This document shows, in pieces, positions 9,928-16,417 of a DNA stretch of 34,477 nucleotides. A program made the position numbers and the translations under genes. Under the pieces are notes generated by a model. It was not told the origin of the DNA. It did not search any database and saw nothing but the letters and a program-made list of their open reading frames with translations. The first letter of the stretch is position 1. Every line of letters starts with the position of its first letter. The DNA comes from Fibrobacter sp. (GTDB lineage: Bacteria; Fibrobacterota; Fibrobacteria; Fibrobacterales; Fibrobacteraceae): positions 1 to 34,477 of the forward strand of contig JAGCGO010000017.1 of NCBI GenBank assembly GCA_017649565.1, given 5' to 3'.

Positions 9928-10488
9928 ATGGGTATCGTAGAGATCATCATCATCGCGATTGTCGAGGCGATGGACTGTTTTGCAGTCGCCATCGCCACGG
10001 GACTTTCCAAGTCGGGCATCCCCTACAGTCGCGCAGTACTCCAGGCCGTCAGTTTCGGCGTGTTCCAGGGTGCGATGACGCTCATCGGATACTTCCTCGG
10101 CAGTTTCGCGGAACGCTGGTTCAACGCCATCGGCACGCCCATCGCCTGCACCATCCTGTGCATCCTGGGCGCCCGCATGATTTACGGTGCCGTACGCGGG
10201 AGTACAAATGACGGCGAGAATATCGCGGTCAAGAACCTGACCATCGCAAACATCCTGCTTTTGTCCGTCGCTACAAGCATCGACGCATTCGCGGTCGGCA
10301 TCTCGTTTGCCTTCGTGAACGCCAACATGCTATTCGCCACGTTGGCCATCGCCGCAGCGAGCTTCATCATGGGAATCGTCGGCTACGAAGCCGGACGCCA
10401 CGCCGCCAAGCGTTTCAAGACAAAGATACCGGAAATCATCGCCGGCATCATCCTCATCGGAATCGGAATCAAGATTCTCGTATTCTAG
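9928..10488 (+). CDS. mntP: Manganese efflux pump MntP
   Basis: A 186-residue inner-membrane protein of the MntP (DUF204) family, which exports Mn(II). It has six hydrophobic segments and the two related family motifs with buried acidic residues: AMDCFAVAI in the first helix (residues 14-22) and SIDAFAVGI in the fourth. Length matches the family (about 185-190). It starts 7 bp after the acyltransferase fusion without a good Shine-Dalgarno, suggesting translation coupled to that gene. No yybP-ykoY riboswitch, common before mntP elsewhere, can lie in so short a gap. Its stop is 5 bp from the convergent nadE stop. Confidence 0.92.
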   Translation: MGIVEIIIIAIVEAMDCFAVAIATGLSKSGIPYSRAVLQAVSFGVFQGAMTLIGYFLGSFAERWFNAIGTPIACTILCILGARMIYGAVRGSTNDGENIAVKNLTIANILLLSVATSIDAFAVGISFAFVNANMLFATLAIAAASFIMGIVGYEAGRHAAKRFKTKIPEIIAGIILIGIGIKILVF

Positions 10489-10493
10489 GGAAT

Positions 10494-12428
10494 CTAATTC
10501 ATCCAGTCTTCAAAGCTCGCATCGCTGGGCATGCGCCAGTCGGCACGCGGCGATAGCGAGATCGTACCGACCTTGGGGCCGTCAGGGATGCAGCTGCGCT
10601 TGAACTGCTGCGTAAAGAAACGGCGCACGAATACGGTCAAGGCCTTCTTCAATTCTTCATCGCTGAACTTGCCCGCAAAGGCGTACTTCGCGAGGAACAA
10701 GAGCTTTTCGGGCGTGGCACCGTATTTGGCGAAATGGTACAGATAGAAATCGTGGATCTCGTAGGCGCCGAGGATGCTTTCTGTCTTCTGCGCAATCCGC
10801 CCGTTCGAATCGGCAGGCAAAAGTTCCGGCGACACAGGCGTGTCGAGAATGTCCTTAAGAACCGCCTTGAGTTCTGTTCCGGAATGGTCCGCATACCAGT
10901 CCACGATATGGCGCACGAGCGTCTTGGGGATGTCGCAGTTGACGGCGTACATCGACATATGGTCGGCATTGTAGGTGCTCCAGCCGAGCGCGATTTCGGA
11001 AAGGTCGCCCGTACCGATGACAATCCCGCCCTCGCTATTGGCGATGTCCATCAAGATTTGCGTACGTTCGCGTGCCTGCACGTTTTCGTAGGTCACGTCG
11101 AGCTTTTTCGGGTCGTGCCCGATATCCTCGAAGTGTTGCAGGCAAGTCTTTTGGATATCGACAGTCCTGAGTTCTACGCCCAAAAGTTCCGCAAGCGTCA
11201 CCGCGTTGTTCCTGGTGCGCTTCGTGGTGCCGAATCCGGGCATCGTGAGTGATAGAATTTCTTTTGCCGGGAGTTTCAGCAACTTGAATGTCTCCGCAAC
11301 CACCAACAAGGCGAGCGTTGAATCGAGACCTCCTGAAAGCCCGATGACGGCGCGGGCGGAATGCGACGCTTCGAGTCGCTTCGCAAGTCCAGCACACTGA
11401 ATATTGAAAATTTCAGTGCTGGACTTGTCGCGAGTTTCGATATTTCCCGGCACGAACGGCGTCGGCGACACAAAGCGGTACTGCAACTTGTCAAGCGGGC
11501 GCAAGCTATCGAAACTCGCCGCCCGCGCATACACGCTGCGACTGTCGAAGTCCTGGAACGAACCTTCGCTCAGGCGTTGCATGTTCAGGCGCTCCACGTC
11601 CACATCGGCATAGATGATTTCGGATTCGCGGTTGAACTGCGCATTTTCGGCCACCATGCTACCGTTTTCGGCAATCATCAAGTGTCCGCTAAAGACCATG
11701 TCGGTTGTAGACTCGTGCACTCCGGCAGAAGCGTAAACGTAGGCCGCCATGCAGCGGGCCGACTGGTTCAGCACCAAGTTACGGCGGTAGTCGCACTTGC
11801 CCACCAGCGCATCGCTTGCCGAAAGGTTCACGATGACATTCGCCCCCGCGAGCGCGAGTTCCCCGCTCGGAGGCACCGCCGTCCACAAGTCTTCGCAGAG
11901 TTCCACGCCCACGCGCACATCGGAACCCTTCACCGTAAAGAAATTCGTCACCGGCACATCGCCAAAGCCTTCAACCGGGCACATCACGGCAGCCGCGGCA
12001 TTCCCTGCCGAAGCCCCGCGCAGCAAGTCGCGTCCGCTTGAAAAATGGCGTTTCTCGTAAAACTCCCGCTGGTTCGGCAAATGGATCTTGGGCGTCACCG
12101 CCACTAGTTTCCCATGCTGCAAAAAAGCCGCGCAATTATAAAGGCACCCGAACATCCAGAGCGGAAGCCCCACCGCAATCACGGCATCGCTCTCCGCAAA
12201 CGCCTTCGCAATTTTTGAAAGCGATTCCAAGCTCTTCTTAAGCAACAGTTCCTGATGGAAAAGGTCGCTACAGGTGTACCCCGTGATGCAAAGTTCCGGG
12301 AAAACAACGAAAGCGGCATCGTTTTTTATAGCCTCGACAGCGCAGCGGATGATTTCGTCCGTATTGTAGGCTGTATCCGCAACTTTTAACGTCGGGCAGA
12401 CGGAAGCGAATCGATAAAAACCAAACAT
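10494..12428 (-). CDS. nadE: Glutamine-dependent NAD+ synthetase
   Basis: Cytoplasmic enzyme that amidates deamido-NAD to NAD using glutamine and ATP. The N-terminal nitrilase-type glutaminase domain (about 1-280) shows the E-K-C triad: E45 in PELCITGYTC, K114 in PKIHLP and C178 in GVELCEDLW. The C-terminal synthetase domain has the ATP-pyrophosphatase P-loop SGGLDST at 365-371 and an IGTGDLSE segment. The 644-residue length fits the two-domain form. The ATG overlaps the TAA of the upstream NifA-like gene by one base (TAATG), indicating translational coupling. Together with nadK at 19369-20253, two late NAD(P) steps are encoded in this window. Confidence 0.96.
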   Translation of the reverse strand: MFGFYRFASVCPTLKVADTAYNTDEIIRCAVEAIKNDAAFVVFPELCITGYTCSDLFHQELLLKKSLESLSKIAKAFAESDAVIAVGLPLWMFGCLYNCAAFLQHGKLVAVTPKIHLPNQREFYEKRHFSSGRDLLRGASAGNAAAAVMCPVEGFGDVPVTNFFTVKGSDVRVGVELCEDLWTAVPPSGELALAGANVIVNLSASDALVGKCDYRRNLVLNQSARCMAAYVYASAGVHESTTDMVFSGHLMIAENGSMVAENAQFNRESEIIYADVDVERLNMQRLSEGSFQDFDSRSVYARAASFDSLRPLDKLQYRFVSPTPFVPGNIETRDKSSTEIFNIQCAGLAKRLEASHSARAVIGLSGGLDSTLALLVVAETFKLLKLPAKEILSLTMPGFGTTKRTRNNAVTLAELLGVELRTVDIQKTCLQHFEDIGHDPKKLDVTYENVQARERTQILMDIANSEGGIVIGTGDLSEIALGWSTYNADHMSMYAVNCDIPKTLVRHIVDWYADHSGTELKAVLKDILDTPVSPELLPADSNGRIAQKTESILGAYEIHDFYLYHFAKYGATPEKLLFLAKYAFAGKFSDEELKKALTVFVRRFFTQQFKRSCIPDGPKVGTISLSPRADWRMPSDASFEDWMN

Positions 12429-13954
12429 TAGTGTCCGGACTTGATTCCAAGTTTGTTCATGCGGTAGTTCATCATGCGCGGAGACACGCCCAAGTCGCGA
12501 CCGGCCGCAGAAAGGTTCCCGTTGTTGCGCTTGATGGCCTCGGTAATGATTTCACGTTCGTAATTGTTCATCATCACGTCGAGCGGCGCATTCTTCGTCC
12601 CGGAAACGTCCACCGCGCCCACGCTCAGGCTGGTCTGCAGTGACGGCGGCAAGTTGTAGCTATGCACGCAGTCGTCAGTCGCCGTAAGCACCGCACGTTC
12701 CATGCAGTTTTCCAGTTCACGCACGTTACCCGGCCAATGGTAGCTCATCAGCAAGTTGATGGCCGTCGTCGAAAGGCGCTGCACCTTCTTGCCGTAGCGT
12801 ACATTCATCTTCTCAATAAAATGTTCTGCCAGCAAGATAATGTCGGACTTGCGCTTCGCCAGGTCGGGCATCGTGATGGGGAAAATGTTCAGGCGGTAGA
12901 AAAGGTCCTCGCGGAACTTGCCCTGCGCAATCAGTTCTTCCAAGTTACGGCTCGTCGCCGCCAAAAAGCGCACATTGGAATGCAGTTCCTCGTTGCTGCC
13001 CACGCGGCTGAAGGTGCGTTCCTGCAAGAAGCGCAGCAGCTTGACCTGCGTTTGCATCGTCAGGTCACCAATTTCGTCCAGGAAAAGCGTACCGCCGTCG
13101 GCAGCTTCGGCACGGCCGATACGACGATTCACCGCACCCGTAAAGGCGCCCTTCTCGTGGCCAAAGAGTTCACTTTCCACAAGGTTTTCCGGGAGCGCCG
13201 CACAGTTCAGCGTAATAAAAGGCTTGTCCTTGCGTGCGGACAGGTTCACAATCGCACGGGCAATCATTTCCTTACCCGTACCGCTGCCGCCACGGATCAG
13301 CACGGTCGCATCGCTCGGAGCCACCTGGCGCACCTGCTCGTATATCATCTGCATCTCGCGGCAGTTGCCAACCAGTTCGCCCGGGTTATTCGAGAGCATG
13401 TCGCGGAGTTTGCGGTTTTCCTCGAGCATGGCTTCACGCTCGTTATGCAGTTCGATGCATTCGTTTGCGGCATCGCCCGTAATGTTCGCTATGATTTCAA
13501 GCAACGCAACGTCGCGATCCAAATCCGTCGTTCCGTCAACCGGGCGGTCAATCGAAAGCGTTCCGATAATCTGTTCATCATGAATCAGGGGAACGCAGAT
13601 AAACGCCACCTGAGATTCGTAATGGCGGCTTCCCGTACGGTTCAAAAAGCGGGAATCCTTGCGGAGGTCCGGAATCACGTGGCTGATACCGCGCTCGGCG
13701 ACATGGCCCGTAATGCCCTCGCCCATGCGGTAAAAACCTTTCTGCTTTTCGGATTCATCCAAGCCACGGGACGCTTCGATCTTGAGTGTGTCACCAAAAA
13801 GAAGCGCAAAAGTGCCGCGCAACATTCCCAGTTCAGATTCCAAGATGCCAAGTACGTTTTCCAGCAATTTCTCCACATCGCGTTCGTGGATAATCGCGAC
13901 GCTAATCTTCTGAACTACAGAAATTTCAGGACCTATGGGAGATGGCATGTGCAT
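12428..13954 (-). CDS. NifA-like sigma-54-dependent transcriptional activator (GAF-AAA+-Fis)
   Basis: Bacterial enhancer-binding protein of 508 residues. A GAF sensor domain (about 15-170) is followed by a Q-rich-free linker and an AAA+ domain with Walker A GGSGTGKE (222-229), the sigma-54-contacting GAFTGA loop (269-274) and Walker B FLDEIG (291-296). A Fis-type helix-turn-helix lies at about 465-505 (NLSAAGRDLGVSPRMMNYRM). The layout matches NifA, but no nif gene is in the window, so nitrogen regulation is not shown. The GAFTGA motif implies activation of sigma-54 promoters; two candidates (before dapF and before the porin-like gene) are in this window. ATG 13954 has no clear Shine-Dalgarno and abuts a heptamer array; ATG 13948 is an alternative. 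It is coupled to nadE downstream. Confidence 0.93.
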   Translation of the reverse strand: MHMPSPIGPEISVVQKISVAIIHERDVEKLLENVLGILESELGMLRGTFALLFGDTLKIEASRGLDESEKQKGFYRMGEGITGHVAERGISHVIPDLRKDSRFLNRTGSRHYESQVAFICVPLIHDEQIIGTLSIDRPVDGTTDLDRDVALLEIIANITGDAANECIELHNEREAMLEENRKLRDMLSNNPGELVGNCREMQMIYEQVRQVAPSDATVLIRGGSGTGKEMIARAIVNLSARKDKPFITLNCAALPENLVESELFGHEKGAFTGAVNRRIGRAEAADGGTLFLDEIGDLTMQTQVKLLRFLQERTFSRVGSNEELHSNVRFLAATSRNLEELIAQGKFREDLFYRLNIFPITMPDLAKRKSDIILLAEHFIEKMNVRYGKKVQRLSTTAINLLMSYHWPGNVRELENCMERAVLTATDDCVHSYNLPPSLQTSLSVGAVDVSGTKNAPLDVMMNNYEREIITEAIKRNNGNLSAAGRDLGVSPRMMNYRMNKLGIKSGH

Positions 13955-14031
13955 AAGATAGTAAATAGGAGGTAAGGGGTTTGGGGTTAGGGGCTAGGAT
14001 CTAGAGGCTAGAGGCTGGAGCCTCGAGTCTC
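13955..14031. repeat. Degenerate heptanucleotide tandem array between dapL and the NifA-like gene
   Basis: Read on the plus strand from 13955, the whole gap divides into eleven 7-mers in one register, neighbours differing by one or two bases: for example GGGGTTT, GGGGTTA, GGGGCTA (13976-13996) and GAGGCTA, GAGGCTG (14004-14017). The last unit covers bases of the dapL stop codon (TGA at 14032-14030). See the related arrays at 15241-15380, 25344-25399 and 26670-26683. Confidence 0.8.
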
Positions 14032-15238
14032 ACAGTCTCTCCTTTATGCGCTGGAGCGCGACTTTCGTGCGTTCGTGGTCACCGAAGGCGGTCAGGCGGA
14101 AGTATCCCTCGCCGCAGGGGCCGAATCCGCTACCCGGAGTGCCCACCACCTCGCACGTGGCCAGGAGCCTGTCGAAGAAGTCGAAGGACTTTTCGCCATC
14201 CGGGATCTTCCACCAGATGTAGGGGGCATGTTCGCCACCGAACACCGTGTAGCCTGCGGCCGTGAGTTCCTGGCGGATGAGCTTCGCCGTATCCATGTAA
14301 CCCTTGATGACGCCCTGGGTCTGCTGCCATCCCACCGGGGTGTAGATGGCCTCGGCGGCACGCTGCGTCACGTAGTTCACGCCATTGAACTTGGTGCACT
14401 GTCGACGGTTCCACATGGCATGGAGCTTGGAAAGTTCGTGCGGGATGACCGTATAGGCGCAGCGCACGCCCGTGAAGCCGGCCGTCTTGCTGAAGCTGCG
14501 GAACTCGATGGCACAAGTACGCGCCCCAGGAATCTCGAAGATGGAATGCGGGAGCGTCTCGTCCTGGATGTAGCAGTTATAGGCGCCGTCGAACAGGATC
14601 AAAGAACCGGTCTCGTTCGCGTAATCGACAAACTTCTGTAAAGTCTCACGGCTAAGGACCGTACCCGTCGGATTGTTCGGGCTGCAAAGGTAGATCAGCT
14701 GCACCGGATTCTTGGGCAAGTCCGGCTGGAAATTGTTCTCGGCGGTAGAGGCAAGGTAGGTCACCTCGGAGAAATGCCCGTCGGCCTGGAGCGTTCCCGT
14801 ACGACCCGCCATCACGTTAGAGTCCAGATAGACCGGATAAACCGGATCGGGAATGGCAATCTTTACATTTTCTGAAAAGAGTTCCTGGATGTTGGCCACG
14901 TCGCACTTGGAACCGTCGCTCACGAAGATGTCATTCGGGTCCATTTCGATACCGCGGGCGGTGTATTCCCCACGGACGATGGCCTCGCGCAGAAAGTCGT
15001 AGCCCTGTTCAGGACCGTACCCGCGGAACGTGTCCTTGACAGCCATCTCGTCGACAGCCTTGTGCATGGCGCTGATGACCTCGGGAATAAGCGGAGTGGT
15101 CACGTCGCCAATACCCAGGCGGATGATGTCCGCATCGGCATGTTCGCCCTGGTATTCCTTGATCTTGCGGGCGATAGTGGAGAAAAGGTAGCTGCCGGGC
15201 AGGCGATCATAAAAGCTGTTGATGTAGGAGTCGTTCAT
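14030..15238 (-). CDS. dapL: LL-diaminopimelate aminotransferase
   Basis: PLP enzyme converting tetrahydrodipicolinate directly to LL-diaminopimelate with glutamate as amino donor, bypassing the succinylase or acetylase steps of lysine and peptidoglycan synthesis. The 402-residue protein carries class I/II aminotransferase motifs: SPNNPTG (186-192), FDGAYNCY (216-223) and the PLP-lysine motif SFSKTAG with K251. The N-terminal LPGSYLFSTIARKIKEY is characteristic of DapL. It lies downstream of dapF in the same orientation, so two consecutive steps are adjacent. The ATG at 15238 has no Shine-Dalgarno; the upstream sequence is a heptamer array. The final Leu codon and stop are part of the next array. 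Confidence 0.96.
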   Translation of the reverse strand: MNDSYINSFYDRLPGSYLFSTIARKIKEYQGEHADADIIRLGIGDVTTPLIPEVISAMHKAVDEMAVKDTFRGYGPEQGYDFLREAIVRGEYTARGIEMDPNDIFVSDGSKCDVANIQELFSENVKIAIPDPVYPVYLDSNVMAGRTGTLQADGHFSEVTYLASTAENNFQPDLPKNPVQLIYLCSPNNPTGTVLSRETLQKFVDYANETGSLILFDGAYNCYIQDETLPHSIFEIPGARTCAIEFRSFSKTAGFTGVRCAYTVIPHELSKLHAMWNRRQCTKFNGVNYVTQRAAEAIYTPVGWQQTQGVIKGYMDTAKLIRQELTAAGYTVFGGEHAPYIWWKIPDGEKSFDFFDRLLATCEVVGTPGSGFGPCGEGYFRLTAFGDHERTKVALQRIKERL

Positions 15239-15240
15239 GG

Positions 15241-15380
15241 TTTTAGTGGTTAGTGGTTAGTAAATAGTGGTTAGGGAGGAGTAGACGAGAGACGAGAGAC
15301 GAAAGACGAGAGAGATTAATGAAGCGTAGGCCAGAAGCCTCGAACCTCGTGCCTGGAGCCTCGGGCCTGGCGCCTCACAG
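15241..15380. repeat. 140-bp degenerate heptanucleotide tandem array between dapF and dapL
   Basis: Twenty consecutive 7-mers in one register fill the gap. Three blocks differ in sequence but keep the period: GGTTAGT-type units (15241-15275), AGACGAG-type units (15283-15310, four copies, one with a single change), and CTCGNNC/CTGGNGC units (15339-15380). The last unit, CTCACAG, contains the dapF stop codon (TGA at 15377-15375). The GGTTAGT block ends 2 bp from the dapL start codon. Confidence 0.85.
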
Positions 15381-16241
15381 CTCTATTTCCCCCTTGAATA
15401 CTTCTTGCGCAGGGCCTGTCATAAGCACCGGGCCGTCTTCCTCGTGCTTGATGTGGAGGACGCCTCCGTCCAGCACGATGTCGGCTTCGACGCCCACGCG
15501 GCCCGTGCGCTGGGCCGCAACGAGGGTTGCGCAGCTACCAGTGCCGCAGGCCATGGTGACGCCGCAACCCCGTTCCCAGACCCGCATGCGGATCTGGGTG
15601 GGCGCCACCACCTGCGCAAATTCGATATTGCACCTGTCGGGGAACTGCTTGTCGACCTCCAAGATGCTCCCCCACTTTTCCAGCTGGATCTTCTCGATGT
15701 CGTCGACGAAGATGACCGCGTGCGGGTTGCCCATCGATACCGTCTCGGCGGTAAAGTCATAGCTGTCGGCGGTGAGCTTGATGGAGCCGAGGAAGTTCCT
15801 GGGGAGCCCCATGTCCACGCAAACACGACCGTCATCCAAAAGAGCAGGCTTCACGAGCCCGCTCTTCGTATGCAGATTGAAAACCTTGGTGTCGGCCGAC
15901 TTGGCAAGACCACGGCTGACAATAAACTTAGCCACGCAGCGTGTCGCATTCCCGCACATGGCAGCCTCGGACCCGTCGGCGTTGAAGATGCGCATCTCGA
16001 AATCGACGCCGTTCGCAACCGCCTTCGAAGCCGGTCCCGCCTCGATGCTATCCAGCACCAGGCAACCTTCGCCGTCCATAGGCGTCACAATGACCACGCC
16101 ATCGGCACCGATACCGAACCGCCTGTCACAAAGGCGGATGACATTTTCTGTAAAGCCCTTACCGAAATCGGGAGTCTGACCAGGCTCCAGGAGCACAAAA
16201 TCGTTACCCAGACCGGTCCATTTTGAAAATTTCATAGGCAT
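15375..16241 (-). CDS. dapF: Diaminopimelate epimerase
   Basis: Converts LL- to meso-diaminopimelate for lysine and peptidoglycan. The two catalytic cysteines are C96 in MCGNATRC and C232 in ACGTGSCA; the N-terminal FSKWTGLGNDF and GNPHAV motifs also match. At 288 residues it is slightly longer than the E. coli enzyme because of roughly 18 extra residues between GADGVVIV and MRIFNADGSE. ATG 16241 has GAG 5 nt upstream; the ATG at 16235 is an alternative. Upstream lie a sigma-54 promoter candidate (16276-16292) and three palindromic sites, so this gene probably heads the dapF-dapL unit, possibly extending into the NifA-like gene and nadE. Confidence 0.95.
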   Translation of the reverse strand: MPMKFSKWTGLGNDFVLLEPGQTPDFGKGFTENVIRLCDRRFGIGADGVVIVTPMDGEGCLVLDSIEAGPASKAVANGVDFEMRIFNADGSEAAMCGNATRCVAKFIVSRGLAKSADTKVFNLHTKSGLVKPALLDDGRVCVDMGLPRNFLGSIKLTADSYDFTAETVSMGNPHAVIFVDDIEKIQLEKWGSILEVDKQFPDRCNIEFAQVVAPTQIRMRVWERGCGVTMACGTGSCATLVAAQRTGRVGVEADIVLDGGVLHIKHEEDGPVLMTGPAQEVFKGEIEL

Positions 16242-16275
16242 TTTTTCTCGCTATGCTTAAATTTATTGGTCAATT

Positions 16276-16292
16276 AGCAAAGAACATGCCAA
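16276..16292 (-). promoter_or_regulatory. Sigma-54 (-24/-12) promoter candidate for dapF
   Basis: Minus-strand TTGGCATGTTCTTTGCT matches the sigma-54 consensus (YTGGCACG-N4-TTGCW) at all positions except C to T after TGGCA. GG (16290-16289) and GC (16278-16277) are separated by the required 10 bp. The predicted start is near 16265, 24 nt before the dapF ATG. A weak sigma-70-like alternative (TTGAGC at 16320-16315, 17 bp, TAAAGT at 16297-16292) also exists. Confidence 0.65.
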
Positions 16293-16311
16293 CTTTACAA
16301 AAAATGTTAAA
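16293..16311. promoter_or_regulatory. Palindromic site 1 upstream of dapF (imperfect)
   Basis: CTTTACA-N5-TGTTAAA, an imperfect copy of the TTTTACA-N5-TGTAAAA palindrome. It abuts the -24 element of the sigma-54 promoter, centred at about -37, where a bound protein could block or modulate the polymerase. Confidence 0.45.
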
Positions 16312-16365
16312 CTAGCTCAAAAACGCCAATTTTACTAGATATTCAGCAATTAGCCCTTATTTTAG

Positions 16366-16384
16366 TTTTACATTTTATGTAAAA
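16366..16384. promoter_or_regulatory. Palindromic site 2 upstream of dapF (enhancer-site candidate)
   Basis: A perfect TTTTACA-N5-TGTAAAA. The symmetry extends outward to 13-bp arms over 16361-16389 with a 3-bp centre. It is centred at 16375, about -110 from the predicted sigma-54 start. The lack of GC and of a U-tract argues against it being a terminator for the gene ending at 16418. Confidence 0.6.
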
Positions 16385-16396
16385 CTAAAGAAATCC

Positions 16397-16415
16397 TTTT
16401 ACACAAAATGTAAAA
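16397..16415. promoter_or_regulatory. Palindromic site 3 upstream of dapF (enhancer-site candidate)
   Basis: A second perfect TTTTACA-N5-TGTAAAA, centred at 16406, about -141 from the predicted start and 31 bp (about three helical turns) from site 2. It shares TTTACACAAA with the site at 29826-29844 upstream of the porin-like gene. Confidence 0.6.
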
Positions 16416-16417
16416 TA

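Noticed and set aside
12662..13975. Plus-strand frame (437 codons) over the NifA-like gene
   Set aside because: Antisense shadow; the minus strand encodes intact Walker, GAFTGA and HTH motifs.
16293..16415. NifA-type TGT-N10-ACA enhancer sites upstream of dapF
   Set aside because: Checked around each TGT in the region; none has ACA at the right distance.
16361..16415. Palindromes downstream of the FGE-like gene as its terminators
   Set aside because: AT-rich stems with no run of U after them, and two sites share an identical spaced motif, which fits protein binding better.
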